DNA of 64,000 bases from Pyxicephalus adspersus (GCF_032062135.1 NC_092862.1:96385283-96449282), one strand, 5' to 3'. Counted from the first letter of the stretch, positions 1 to 12,374 are shown. Numbers and translations: made by a program. The notes: generated from the sequence alone by a model not told the origin.

Positions 1-1004
1 GCTGGAGGCAAAAAAAGAGGCCTGTAGCCGTAAGAAATTATGCACAGGGCCTACATGACGGGGTGTGAGGCCTAGCCCAGGGGTGTTAAGGCTTAATAAA
101 ACGTAGTAATGCTAGAGGGGGCTGTGCTTGTGTGGAGTGTTGGGTAGGAGGGGATTAGGAATAGGACAAGTTAAAAGGGGCTAGACGGAAGTGGGAGGTC
201 CTCTTTTGGAAAAAAAAGTTTCGACAGGACATAGGTAGGGAGAGGGCATCCTTTGAGGGCGCCTCATGGCTCAGCTTAGGGAGGGACCACATCAGAGGAC
301 ATGCTGCCTCTCGGGCTCCTTTTTATCCAGGCCTTGGAGGAAGTCCATGACCTGGAAGTGGCATCAGCCTGACCGGAAGTGATGTCGGGGAAAGACTGGC
401 TAAGTCACAGGGATTCCCCAGCAGTAACAGGGCCGGGTCTCCTATACACAGAGCTGGAATGGATGGAGGCGCAGGCCAGGCACTGGTAGCGGTGCTGGGC
501 CCCGGGAAGAGCTGGCAGGCCCCAGAAGATCAGGGCTGCCAGGTTGGTGTTGGGTTTTTTCTGGAGGGGGGGAGGGAGGGGGCATAGGTTCAGGTAAGGA
601 TTAGGAATTGGGGGGAGGGGATGGGTCAGTAGTTTAGAGTGCACAGCGCCGCAGGCAGGTCTTTAGGAGCTGGTGCGCTATTGGGGTCGCACTGGCAAGA
701 AGTCACCCATGGGAAAACCACAAAGGAAAGGTGGGTTTGGGGACAATTTGTTGCAGCATTGTAATTGGGGAAGGAGTTCGGGGGGAAGGGCGGCATGAAC
801 AGTGGCGGCATCAGCAAGTTCCTTGCATGTTTTTTATTGACTTACATGCAGTCGGAATTTGGGTGTGATTAGAGGGGCAGGTTCCGGCATGAGTGCTCGG
901 GGTGCGGTGGGGCACACATTTTTTTCCCAGGGGTATTGTAAGTGAATGCTGGTGGGAAGAGGGATGGCGCTGAGAAGGAATTTGGGCTAGGAGGTGTTAG
1001 GGGG
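1..1004. other. G-rich non-coding sequence at the window edge
   Basis: G-rich on the plus strand with long purine and G runs. No domain-like translation was found on either strand; likely part of a repeat that extends beyond the window. Confidence 0.5.
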
Positions 1005-1690
1005 ATGATATACGCTATTTCTCCCCGGTGCCAGTACTGAGGATAGTATGCACTGTTATTTCCTGGGGCAGTATTGTGGGAGGGTATACACTTTCCCCCA
1101 GATGTCGGTATAACGGGATGGCATATATACTATTCCTCCCTGGTGTTTGTACCGAAGGCGGTTTACGCTATTGCTCTCTGGTGTTATTACTGTGGGATGG
1201 TATACAGTTTCTCCCAGGTGTCAGTGCGGCGGGATGGTATTGGCTATTACTCCCTTGTGTCAGTACTGTGGGATGGTAAACACTGTTTCCAGGCTTTAGG
1301 ACAGTGGGATAGTACTTGCTATTACTCCCTGGAGTCAGTACTGTGGGATAGTATATACTGTTTCCAGGTATCGGTACACAGGATGGTATTTGGTATTACT
1401 CACTGGTGTCAGTATTGTGGGATGGTATACACTGTTTCCAGGCGTCAGTACAGCAGGATGGTATTTGCTATTACTCCCTGGTGTCCGTGCTGTGGGATGG
1501 TATTTGCTATTAATCCTTGAGGGGATGGTATATTCTATTGCTGTTGACGGTATACTCTATTACTTCCTGGTGTCAGTGCTGTGGGATGGTATACACTATT
1601 TCTCTCAGGTGTCGGCTTGGCTGGATGGTATATTCTATTACTTCCTGTTGTCAGTACTATGGGATAGTATACTGTGGGAGGCAGTTAGCA
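1005..1690. repeat. Minisatellite built of two alternating 36-39-bp monomers
   Basis: About 18 diverged monomers. One type reads ..CTATTACTCCCTGGTGTCAG..TGGGATGGTA, the other ..CACTGTTTCCAGGTGTC..GGATGGTA. GGGATGG occurs at 1194, 1231 and 1270, with a GGGATAG variant at 1306. The several open frames here are a by-product of the repeat. Confidence 0.85.
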
Positions 1691-1949
1691 GGAACAACTG
1701 GTGGTTTACTGTGCATGGGTTGCATGATTTGCCTTAGGACTTTGAGGGAATAATTTTGTTTAAATTTCTAGTTCAGCCCCAGTGGTTGGTTCGGTTTGCA
1801 TTGGGTTTTGCATGGGGCACTATCGAGTTGGGTGTGGCTAGAGGCAGACAGCGGTCCAGCTGACCAATAGTCAGTGTGCTCGCCTGGAGTGGAGGTGGCG
1901 GTACATTGGATCGCAGTTCCTGGATTATGGTGGAGTGGAATGGTGTCAT

Positions 1950-2461
1950 AGCTCCGCACATTTGGGGCGTGTGAGTGGCCCTTGGCGTGGTAAGTTCCAT
2001 GCCGGGGGGTAGTTTCGAGATGTCAGCTGAGGGTGCTCGGATGCGTTGGGGTCTGGTTGGATAAGGTGGTCAGGACCAGTTGGATGAGCACCACGCTCGG
2101 GGGCATAGTTCAACACTGCCCGGACTGAGGTGAATATGGAGGCAGGCCATTTTGGTGGCCGGGAATGGGGGTATCCTAGTGCTACATCATGTGTTGGCAC
2201 ATTTGTGGCAGGTGAGTGGCCCCTTGGAACTGTAAGGCTCCATGCCAGAGTGGGCTATGATTTTGGTAATGTTCCAAGTGGGGCATAATTCGTGCTGTTA
2301 AGCTGGTTTTGAGGTGATGGCTGGAGTGACCTGGTGTTGCAGTCTGGTGGGTTACGGTGGCCAAGTCCTTTTTTGGACAGGCGCCAGCCTAATGTAATGG
2401 TTCCACGCAGCTCAGAGTATGGTGAATATGGCAGTGGGCCATTTCTGCGTCCAGGAATGAA
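1950..2461. repeat. Diverged tandem duplication of a roughly 240-290-bp unit
   Basis: GCACATTTGGGGCGTGTGAG at about 1956 recurs as GCACATTTGTGGCAGGTGAG at about 2198. GTGAATATGGAGGCAGGCCA at about 2131 recurs as GTGAATATGGCAGTGGGCCA at about 2422. Confidence 0.6.
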
Positions 2462-2512
2462 GGAAGACTAACTGGCAGGTTGGAATTCAACAAGCTCGGC
2501 AAGTGTGGAGGT

Positions 2513-2546
2513 AGCGCTTAGGTGTGAGGTTTCACACCTGAGCGCT
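2513..2546. repeat. Near-perfect hairpin, 15-bp arms
   Basis: AGCGCTTAGGTGTGA, a 4-base loop, then TCACACCTGAGCGCT. One mismatch in 15. Confidence 0.7.
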
Positions 2547-3569
2547 GTGGCGGATGGGGAAGGCAATATGCCAGTGCGTTGGAAAAGTGGTGGATTTTGG
2601 CAGGGGGGACCTCCTTTGGTGGGGTTTCCCCCTTTATGGTGAACAGATGATTTTGGCTCCTGAGGCGGTGCTGGGTGGCTAGGGGCCAAGGTGGAGATGT
2701 TGGAAGAGTTAAATTCCTGTGCGGATTTTGCCTTCTGAGACCTGCAGCCTGATTGTTTGGGTGTATAACCGGGAGTTTGGAGTTTAATAACATTATGGAT
2801 ACTGTTGTTATGGCTATGTATTATTAAAGGGGGGAAGGTTGTTGGTTAATTAGGTTAAAATCAATGTAATATGTTGGCGTTATATAATCCCGGTTTAATA
2901 TTAATTATAATATTATTAATGGAGTGTATGTTATGTTAATGTATGCTTGCATATAAAAAGTGTAAAATGTATTTATTTATTTGTCATTTATTTAATATTA
3001 GATATTTGTTTGTTAATTACTTGAATGGTTAATTTATTTAACGGCTGCTTGCCAGCCAATTCAAATCCAAGATTGGTGTTTGGGTATTTAATGATGGGGG
3101 ACTGGTTGGTAAGCAGGTAGGGGTTGAGGGGAGGCGGAGGTTCTGATGGTGGTAGTAAAGGATGGACTAGAAGGTCCAAGCTATGTTGTTGAGGACCTAT
3201 GCAAAAGGACTTTGAGGTGTATGACTGCAACTACTTAGCAACATAATAGGTGTCTTTATGATTTAACTACTGTTACTGTTGTATTACAGTAATTGGATTA
3301 TACATTACCCACTAACCAGCCCCCAGGCATGTCTCCTGAGTTGAACTTCTGGTAGAGGGCTGTCTGTCGCAGGATATAAGCATCATGAAATGAACCTGGG
3401 AAACGAGTTGATCATCTCTGTAATATGGATTCTGAAACCCTGGGCCAACAATATGAATTAGGCCAAGCAGTTCTTCTTTTGCTGGGTTTACAAATCCGAA
3501 GAACTAGACCTAATGCAGAGCCGGCTCCACCTCCTGCAGGGCCGAGACCCACTACCAGGTCCAGGTCAA
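2547..3569. other. Unassigned sequence
   Basis: AT-rich 2780-3000, then a stretch with purine-rich and unique-looking DNA. No gene or classified repeat seen. Confidence 0.5.
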
Positions 3570-3722
3570 GCCAGCCTGGTGAGGCAGGCCATACCTGGGC
3601 TATTGAGGTGGCTTGCAGCCGTTCCCGGGCTATTGAGGTGGCCTGCAGGCCGCTCCCAGGCTTTTAAGGTGGCCCACGGCTGTGCCCAGCCTGGTGAGGC
3701 GGCCCATGCCCGGGCTTATCAA
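3570..3722. repeat. GC-rich minisatellite, about 30-bp units
   Basis: Successive units begin GGGCTATTGAGGTGGC, GGGCTATTGAGGTGGC, GGCTTTTAAGGTGGC and GCCTGGTGAGGCGGC, roughly 30-32 bp apart. The overlapping open frames are repeat-derived. Confidence 0.7.
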
Positions 3723-3939
3723 ATTTATTAGGTGTAGGTGGATGCCGGGTGCCAGGTGAGACATGTTTCCTGTCTTATTCTTCAACAAAGTGTAACATCA
3801 CTAAATGTTTTCATGACTCCATGACACCTACAGTGTTTGAGACACGTCAGAGTTCTCCTGCGTGAAGTCATTTGTTTGGATAAGATAGCCTAGTGTCTAG
3901 TTTCTGTTTGTTCACAGGTTAGTGTACCTCAAAATTATT

Positions 3940-6120
3940 CTACACTTCACCTATATAAGTTTTGTTTGTGAGCCAAGTACGCTCAAAATTCAGTTTTGTT
4001 ATCTCATCAAAGAATGCTCTTAGAAATATGAAAGCAGCCTCTTATGTATTTACAATTAAAAATACATTGGGTGCCCTGTTCCACCTCCCATCAGATATGG
4101 CCTCTGTTTTTGGAGTGTTTTACCAAAATCTCCATCAAGTTTGTGAGGTTGAATCACCAACAGCTGTGCCTACTCAAAGAGAAAAAATTAAACTATACCT
4201 GCAACAGGCATAGTTACCCAAATTGTCCCGGGAAAAAATTCACAATTTAGAACGGGACATTTCAGAGGTCGAATAAAGTGCAGCTATCAAGTCTTCCCCT
4301 ACGGGTAGGACTCCAGGGCCTGATAGCTTCTCTCTCTGAAGTACTATAAGCAATTCAAGGACATTCTTTCCCCACATTTGTGCAACTATGTAAATAGCCT
4401 GACGGAGGTGGGACCAATGTGTGTAGATACGCTAAGCGCTCACATCACGGTGCTGCCCAAACTGGGTAAAGACCCCACTGTCTATTCCAGTTTCCCTCCC
4501 ATTTCCCCACTCATTGGGGAAGTTATAAGTGTTATCTATGCGTCTCCAGAAACGAATCCCTTCTTGGGTCCACTCGGATCAAAAGGGATAATTCGCAGGT
4601 AGGGGGGCTAGAGATAATTCAACACAAATTTTACCACTGTGCCCTTTGTCGCCCCTGCTTTTTGCCATATCACTGGAACCTTTTCTGAACACACTGCATC
4701 TAAACACCAGTGTGCATGGTGTAAAAATTGGCAAACTCAGCACAAATCAGCATCTTTTGCCTTTTTTTTCATGCAACATCCTGAGAATTTCTCTTTCCAA
4801 TTTATTAGCGGAATTCACAGAATTCGGCTAAATACCTAATTTCAAAAATTTACCTTTCCAAATCCGAAATTTTAAATATAAATATTCCAAGACCTGAGGC
4901 CCATAGATTGCAAGCTAGTTTCCCTTTCACATGGCGGCCTAAGGCTCTCACGTATTTAGAAATAGAGGTTACATCCTCCCTGATGGGATATTACATAGTG
5001 AATCATATACCTCTGCTGAATGTCATTAGGAAAGATATCCAAAGATGGAAGCAGTTACGCCTCTCTTGGACAGGGAGAGTTAATGTTTTGAAAATTAATA
5101 TCCTCCCCTCTGTACTTCACGTGTTTCAGATGCTTTCCATACAAATCCCAACTTCGTTTTGTGAGTGCCTCAATAGTATGGTTGCTTCATTTATTTGCTA
5201 CCCTTCGAAGGCCAGGATTTTCCTAAAAACACTCTACCGTCTTAAAACGGATGGGGGTCTAGGTCTGCCAAATTTTATACAATATTACAGGGTTTCCCTT
5301 CTAAACAGAGTACTGAATTGGAAATATGATGGTTTCTCCAAGGGCTGGGTTGGGCTAGAGTCTGACCTGGTCCAGTGTACCCTGAGTACTTTGCATGGTG
5401 GGAAACTGAACTGGACAGTACATATCTGATTCCCAAAAAGGGCTATTTTGTGCTTGGCGCACAAGACATCGATCTGTGCAAGGATGCAACTTAATTTTAA
5501 ACTTCTTTTAAGGTGGTACAATGTACCTTCACGCTTACACTTATGCCCCCCAGGAACCACCTCTATGCTGGAGAGGGTGTGGAATGCATGGTACAATGTC
5601 GTACATATGGTGGCTTTGCCCAGTTATTAGGATATACTGGCGAAAGGTTCTTGAACTGATTAAAACAATTTCCCAGGCAGCCCCCATTAAAAAGCTGGCT
5701 CCAAATGATAGGGTATATCTGTAATATGGAGGAGAGCTATCGTGGTTTATGTGATACTGCCTCGCGGTTCACTGATATCAAGGCCCCATGGATCCTATTC
5801 AAAGACAACACTCAATATCTTGAAATACTCAGCCGAGATTAGAACACCTGCCTTTTCCCTACTGATTTACTTCAGTGCCTTATTAGGTGGGGTCTCAGTA
5901 GACCTGAGTTCCTTCATATTGTTACTCCAGACATGTGTTTGAATATTGTTGGTTTACTCCTTCACTGTTGCATTCCAAGTTTTACTGATTGTATGGTACA
6001 ACATACACTCGTAATGTTTTATTATTGTTTTTTTTTGCACTTATTGTCCCCTTTTCTCTTCTCCTGCACCCCCCCCCCCCCCCCCCCCCCGTAATTCCTT
6101 TATTTGCACTTTTCTACTGA
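3940..6120 (+). mobile_element. Decayed L1-type LINE, 3' part of ORF2 and 3' UTR
   Basis: Broken frames follow the order of an L1 ORF2: a pre-RT segment (about 4060-4140, LPSDMASVF), TPGPDSF near 4310, LPKLGKDPT (4453-4479), the SPLLFAISLEPF block (4652-4690), a degraded active-site region near 4760, the thumb-like region at 4908-5429 (RLSWTGRVNVLKINILPSVL, DGGLGLPNFIQYYR) and the C-terminal CWRGCGMHGT with WWLCP (about 5565-5630). A 22-bp C run (6069-6090) sits in the presumed 3' UTR. Many stops and frameshifts; no intact catalytic motif. Confidence 0.85.
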
Positions 6121-6181
6121 ATGCGGATTCTCATATGCTTCAGGACTGTTACGCTCAACCTTAGCAAATTGAGGACCCCCG

Positions 6182-6291
6182 TGCCCCCTTACATAGGAGG
6201 GGGGAGCAAGTGTCCCCCACTTGAACCTTCCAAATACAAATTTGGGGGGCACCACCCCAATTCTCCTTCCTATGTAAGTGGCTCAGGGGGG
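6182..6291. repeat. Small inverted repeat
   Basis: TGCCCCCTTACATAGGAGG at the left pairs with CCTTCCTATGTAAG and GGGGGGCA at the right, with a bulge. It lies just past the L1 3' end. Class unknown. Confidence 0.45.
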
Positions 6292-6329
6292 CATTTTCGC
6301 TTTTGGGCTCCTAGATGCACTTGCCTTTG

Positions 6330-7343
6330 AAACAGCAACAACCTCAATGTTCAAATTTACAAAGTTTGGCAACTTGTTACCCCCATATCTTTGACATATT
6401 TAAATACATTTTGTTTATTAGTAGCTAGTAGGGTCCTCAGTGTACCCTCAAAATTTTAGGTTGTTACGAACAAGGGTTTAGAAGATCTTGTTAAGAGGAG
6501 AGTTGTTAGGCTGATGAATACTACAAAACTATGCGCATAACGACCATTTTTGGAGGGGGGGATTATGTGGACACTACATAACGTGCTGGTTTAGGCCTTT
6601 CTATGGCTTATTAAAAACACAATTGTTTTTTTTTTTTATTTTGGAAGATCAGCCAAAGTTAAAAATTCCGGTAGATCACATTCAAAAACACAATTACAAA
6701 TTAGTAACACAACTTTATTCCACATAACCACTGAAACATTAGAAAAAAGATACTACACAGCCACCACTACATTAAAAAAATTAGATAATAAAACACACCC
6801 ATACTTCCATAGAAAACCACATTATGACTAAAAATGGCCCAACATATTATTGTATTCAAAATGATTGACAATTAGTATATGTGATTTGGACCTATCAGGG
6901 GTGGAAAACTGTGCTAGAAATGAGTTATGCAGAACAAACATTAAAGGCCGTAAGAAACAGATTATTGCAAACCAACAATATGGCTACAAACACAATAAGA
7001 TTAAGGATTGACATTGACTTTCTCATTGGAAGATTGTCATTGAAACATTCAAAGTGTGAAAAAACCAAAGCAGCTATTGTACTAAATGGTAAACAATGTA
7101 AAAAAATGTAGCAACATAGATTAGGATAACACACCAAACAAGACAACCTCCTCCAGGACCCAAAAAAAGAAAAAGCAAGTCAGACAACACCCTTATATGC
7201 ACATAGCTATGCCCACAGCTGCTACCAATTCACCTTTAATTGAGACATGCGCAGTTTGTGAAGTTTGGATGTTTGATGGTTTTTGGGAGTTCGTTATTCC
7301 ATAATCAAAAAAAATGTAAACAAAACCAAAAAGAAAAAGAAAT

Positions 7344-7379
<36 letters not shown>

Positions 7380-7448
7380 TTTCATATTTTTGGATAGTAT
7401 TTAAATGTGTTTATTTCGATTTATTTATAGAAGAACGTGTGTGTGTAT
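6330..7448. other. Unassigned AT-rich sequence
   Basis: Contains a TA microsatellite at 7349-7377. The open frame at 6881-7111 has no recognisable family. Confidence 0.5.
7349..7377. repeat. TA microsatellite
   Basis: About 14 TA units. Confidence 0.95.
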
Positions 7449-7457
7449 AATCTAGTC

Positions 7458-7749
7458 CAGTGATTGTCAACCACTCTGCCATGACACACTAGTGTGCCGT
7501 GAGAGATCTTCAGGTGTACCGTGGGAAATTATCCAATTTCTGTTTATTGGTCTGAAAATTATTTATTTACTGCAAATAATTTGTTTTCATTTTATCTATA
7601 CCAGCGACGTATAGTGATGGGCAGAACTACTCTTCCACTAGATGGCAGCAGGTAGCTAATTAACCTGTCTGACATTTTTGTTTAGTGGCGTTCCGTGGGA
7701 TTTTTCTAATGTAAAATATGTGCCATGACACTAAGGTTAGGAAACACTG
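7458..7749. mobile_element. Non-autonomous hAT element, perfect 8-bp target duplication
   Basis: 292 bp bounded by CAGTGATTGTCAACC and GGTTAGGAAACACTG. Both sides carry ATCTAGTC (7450-7457 and 7750-7757), an exact 8-bp duplication, the hAT hallmark. No transposase. Confidence 0.9.
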
Positions 7750-7994
7750 ATCTAGTCCCCTGGCAAAAGTGAGGTCTCACCAGGCATCCTAAGCTGAAAT
7801 CAGTTAACTCTATCAGAATCTGAAAACATTAGGTCATATAAAAATATGCTTATTTCTAAGCTAATATATATGTTTGAAACATTTGAACACATCAAACCTT
7901 TTTATTTAGGGCTAACTGGAAGATGTGTGCCATTTGAAAGAGTGATTTGTTGGGGAAAGAATTACTTTTAATACAAGCTCACTAGTTTCAAGCT

Positions 7995-8160
7995 GCCGGG
8001 GATGCGCACCTCAAAGTGCCAGATCATTTCAGTTGATAACTGTCAGGAGAATATGCTAGCATATTCTCGGCAGCTGAAAATTCTTTGATAAATAGGTTGG
8101 ATGGGTCTGATGCGGAACTTCCGATTTTGCTTGATAAATCGGTGATCATGTGAGAGGATC
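7995..8160. repeat. Fragment of a dispersed repeat also present at 58 kb
   Basis: Shares ATATTCTCGG, GATGGGTCTG, GGAACTTCCGA and CGATTTTG in order with the reverse complement of 58190-58285. Confidence 0.45.
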
Positions 8161-9205
8161 TCTTGTACAGCTGTGCTAACAGAAGGGATAAGGGAAGAGG
8201 AAGATTGAGTAGCACTGAAAAAGGGGGGGGGGGGGGCAGATGAGAGGAGGGAAGGGAAAGGAAGAGGGGTAGAAAGGTGAAGAAATGGGCATAAACGTGG
8301 GTGCAGAAAGGTAGAGGAGGGTGAAAGGGATTGGAATGATATATTGAAGTAGTAGCAGGATGTGGGGAGGGCTACCCACTATGAATCTGGTAAACATCTT
8401 CCATATCCTAATTTCACAAACAAAGGAACAGGTGTCACTTTGGTTGCAATGGAGAGAACCAAAGAAGAGATGATGAAGAGGGGGGTGGGCAGATTAAGAG
8501 GCAGAGGGTGGAAGGAAAAGGGAAGAGGCAAAAAGGATTATAGGATAGAGGATGGAGAAAATGAAACAAGGGGGAGTGGTTATATGTGTATATATGTATG
8601 AGTGTGTGTAAACAGGTTAGAAAAGGTAGAAAAGAGGAGAAGGAGATGGGAGGATGAGGAGGGTAGAGAAAGGGAGAGGATAAGTAGGGATGATAAGAAG
8701 GTGGAGGAGGAAGGGAGAGAAGGAGCAGGGGGAGGAGTGGAAAAGAGGGCAAGGAGATAGAACAGAGAGGGGAAGTATAAGGAGGAGAGAAATAGGGGTC
8801 AAAATGAGGAAAAAACAGAAAGTATGAGATGGAGGAGGACACAGACACAGTTAGAGAAAAATGAAAAAAAAGAAGGGATGAGATGTGTGGACACAGAAAA
8901 GTAGAAAGAAGCAGGAGTAGAGGGTGTTAGAGCAGTATCAAAGGAGAAGAAAAAAGAAAGGATGAGATGTAGCGATGCAGAGAGACAGAAAATAAGAGGG
9001 AGAAGGGAAATAAGAGGTAGAAAGGAGGAGTAAGAAAAGGAGAAATGAGATGAAGACAGGAAGGAGAAAGAGGGGCAGAGAAGTAAAATGGTAGGAATAA
9101 TGTGTACTAAAGAGGGGTAAGAAGGCATAAGGTGTGGGGAGACAAAGAGGCAAAATAGGAGCAGGAGGGGGTCAGAGGGAGATATTTACAGAAGTGTGGA
9201 GGAGA
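8160..9205 (+). repeat. Kilobase purine (G/A) tract
   Basis: Almost entirely G and A on the plus strand for about 1 kb, including a G14 run (8223-8236). The minus-strand frames rich in Ser, Leu, Pro and Phe are low-complexity by-products. Confidence 0.85.
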
Positions 9206-9903
9206 AAAGTGTCCTACCTGCTCTCCCCTATTTTCCACTACATAAACATGATTGGAAAAATGCAATTTTTTTTCAGGGCAACTTGGTGAGTTAGAGGGTA
9301 CTTTGGGATCTGTGGAATAATAGAATGGTAACAAAATATGGGGCTCCTCAGGTGGTATCATGCATCGTCTTTTTGGTGTCAGTAGCCTTCATTGGAATGT
9401 TGGCCCCCAGGAAAGCGGAAATGATTCTGATGTGCAACTGGTGCTGTGGTGGATCTTAGAGCCTTTTAGGCTAGTGGATGCGAAGGAGTGAAGGAGAAAA
9501 CATTGCAAAATGACTAGCTCAATATGAAAGGTGATTTATTTTGAAAAATCATTTTGCCATGTAATGAATAAACATACAGTTTATAGTTACTTTTAGTTTG
9601 CAGCAAAACTAAATTCCAAGTCAGTCTGGTACTAAGACCTGCATATTGCCATTATAAAGCTTTGTCATGGTAATCTCAATACTTTCAAGGATCAGCTTAC
9701 AAAGTGCATTAAATATCATAATAATGTAAATTGTCAAAATAGTATAAAAACTTTTTCTAAAATGAATTCGCCCGTATTTGTAAACATTGCACATTTATGA
9801 GTAGTGAGCAATCAGACTTTGGCTGTCATTTTTCTAGGTTAAAAAAAAAGATGACATAGACAAACAGATGTTTTTTATTTTCTACAGATAACTTTGTTTG
9901 ATA
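9206..9903. other. Unassigned AT-rich sequence
   Basis: No gene or classified repeat seen. Confidence 0.5.
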
Positions 9904-10192
9904 CAGGGGTCAGCAAACTTTTTTGGCTACTAGGCCATTTTAGGAGGTCAAGAAATCCCTCTCCTCCGCAATGCATACAGAGGAGAGGGAGTGTCCCCTT
10001 ACCCCGGCCTCGGAAGTGTTAACGCCGGCAGTGGTAAATAGAGCAGGGAGGCATAACAAGGAGGCTCAAGAGCCGCGGGTTGCCGACCCCTGCCGGCCGG
10101 GATTAGGCCAGATCGACCAGGGGGGCATTAGGCCGGGAATGGACTGCTGGCTAGGCCATATCTGGCCAAAAGGCCGGAGTTTTCCTATTCTG
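9904..10192. mobile_element. Non-autonomous hAT element
   Basis: 289 bp starting CAGGGGTCAGCAAACT and ending with the partly complementary GGCCGGAGTTTTCC..TTCTG. Flanks GTTTGATA (9896-9903) and GTTTAATA (10193-10200) match 7 of 8. The internal frame at 9971-10198 is not a gene. Confidence 0.7.
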
Positions 10193-10200
10193 GTTTAATA

Positions 10201-11132
10201 CAATGTCAGTGGCTGTTTTAAAAAGAACCACCCATCCGAAGCTATATTTGGTTATACAAGGAAGCTGGTGGACTGGGTTGCTTACCAGTTTCTATATCAC
10301 TTGGGCTTTCACGCCTCCTCCTGCATTTTAAATGGAAGGTTGATTAGATATTGATGTTGTAAAAGGGTTTTATTAAGTGCAGTAAGTAATATGGTGTAAA
10401 TTGTCTAACCTTACAAGATCCACCAAAAGGTGTTTGCTTTAAGCTGTAGGTTTAGAATGGTTTTTGCAAATATCCGAACATGTGCACTGATACACAGTAA
10501 TGTAACCTTTTTAAATATTCAGATGAGGTGATTTTTGTTTTGTTAACAACTCAGCATGGAGTTCTTATGACAATGTAAGGATTTGAATAACAAAAACCTT
10601 GAGATAAATGTATCAATTTTTCATAATCACTATTAATCATGAGTGCATTGAAAGAAAAACTGATTTGTGTTTACTGCACCATGAAATTAACATTAATTAA
10701 ACTTACAAACTTTTCTTTAACTTATACTTTTCTCTTCCATTAATAGGGTTCAGAGACTGTCTGACTGGAGTTTGCATGTTCAACCTATGTTAATGTGGGT
10801 TTTGTCCAGTTGCTGACATTTCCTCGTTCAGGAATATTCCGAATATACATGCAACATAAATGACCCTACAGTGCGCATTTGTATGTCTTTTTTTTCTTAG
10901 AAATGTCTGTGAACTTTCCAGTATATATTTTTTAAAGCAGTGATGATGGTACTGTATGAACATGGGAAAAAAACCTAACCCAGCCTCCTTCTGTTTTACA
11001 TCCTTCTCGTTCTCCTAAAAATAGTTTGTCTACAATGCCTGTTTAGATAACGGTCAGAGAACTGTCTGAAGGGAGTTGTTTGTTGTTGTGCTTTTGTGCC
11101 CACCAACCATTTGGAAAATGAAGAAACTGACA
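10201..11132. other. Unassigned AT-rich sequence downstream of sfrp4
   Basis: No coding signal. Could include distal sfrp4 3' UTR if later polyadenylation is used. Confidence 0.5.
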
Positions 11133-11138
11133 TTTATT
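11133..11138 (-). promoter_or_regulatory. Candidate polyadenylation signal of sfrp4
   Basis: Minus-strand AATAAA about 1.06 kb past the stop codon. A nearer variant ATTAAA is at 11581-11586, about 0.6 kb past the stop. Either could end the 3' UTR; the choice needs transcript data. Confidence 0.3.
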
Positions 11139-12200
11139 ACCACAACCTTGTAAAGCTAAGAACCTTTTTATCGAGGTAGTGATGAAGGGTTCTTTGCGGC
11201 TCAAAAATGTCCCTGTGTTTTGCATAACTTTTCTGTACTGGGGAAGCTACAGCATTATTTTGGTTGATATGACAGTGTCAACCATGGTTTTTTCACTGCA
11301 TTAAGCTGTTCATAGTTTGGATTATATGGATTCATCCTCTTGCAGATAGTCCCCTATCTCTTATCTAGTGATCACAATCAAACAAGTTAGGGGGAAATCC
11401 CCATAAAATAGACCCAGCAGTAAATCAGTAACAACCAAACAAGGTAATAACCCTTACCCACAATATCCAAATTAAAAAACAAAATATTAACTGGACATAA
11501 ACTTCAACAACACATGAAATATTGGTAGATCACAGCCAAGGAGCTTGTCAGTAAAGTAAAATTAGTTATGCAATATGTCTTTTAATACCAAAAGAGCAAA
11601 AATGTAGCTGATTTCCTAAAAGCTACGAGGGTGCATGTGTACGTGATAATCAACCAGAAAAAAAAAACTATTATCCATGGGTTCTTACCAAATGACAATC
11701 TGCCATCTCATGGGTTTTTTGTAAAACTATATGTCCAAACTGCCCACCATAATTCAAAAAAGTAATACACATTATTTTCTAAACAACAGAGTCCAGTCTG
11801 ATGTAAAACATTATTAAAATGGAAATGTAATGTGATGTGTGAACAGAGGAAAATGCTTGTTTATCAGAACAAGACAGAAGTGCAATAAATGCATTCACTC
11901 CACATAGGAGTCTTGCACAGAGTAATATGAAATTAAACTATGGACAATCTTGCACCCTGGCCACCAAACTGACTTGCTGTAACCAGTATCTATTTCTTTT
12001 TTATACAAACCTTAATTTTGTGGTTTGTATGGGTCAACATGTAAAAAAAATAACCAAAACAAAAAAGCTAAGTAAAGTGCAGCAAGTAAAAGTCACGTTT
12101 CCAAGTGGATGAGTTTGAGAATAATATGTTTTGCCACTGAAGCCAGCTAGTGACTCTCATCATGCATTGGAAATGTCATTCAGTGGGAAAACAGCTCATT
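11139..12200 (-). other. Presumed sfrp4 3' untranslated region
   Basis: AT-rich sequence after the sfrp4 stop without coding potential or a recognised repeat. The end depends on which polyadenylation signal is used. Confidence 0.35.
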
Positions 12201-12374
12201 TTATGCCCTCTTTTCTTTTTGGTCTTTCTTGGTCTTAACATTCTTCTTGGACAATGCCGGAGGAGGGTTGGGAGGGTTTTTCTGGCTTGTCCTTGCTGGC
12301 CCACTGCGACCTGTGCGACTTGCATTTTTTATCTTCTCCTGTGCTGTCTTCTCTTGTAAAGTCTGTTCCCATCT
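12201..12374 (-). CDS. sfrp4: sfrp4 coding exon 6: basic C-terminal tail and stop
   Basis: 174 nt with TAA stop at 12203-12201. Acceptor TTTTTAAG, entry phase 0. It encodes RWEQTLQE, close to human WEERLQEQ, then a Lys/Arg/Ser/Pro-rich tail ([21 protein letters not shown]). The tail is about as long as the human one but poorly conserved, as expected for the heparin-binding end of SFRP4. This exon was assigned by splice site, phase and the WE..LQE anchor, so it is slightly less certain than the others. Confidence 0.85.
   Translation of the reverse strand, partial: RWEQTLQEKTAQEKIKNASRTGRSGPARTSQKNPPNPPPALSKKNVKTKKDQKEKRA

Noticed and set aside
1028..1753. Overlapping plus-strand open frames with repeated WDG and GVS words
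   Set aside because: Products of the minisatellite in different frames, without start context or family resemblance.
8435..9361. Several minus-strand open frames rich in Ser, Leu, Pro and Phe
   Set aside because: They are the complement of the purine tract; low complexity keeps stops rare.
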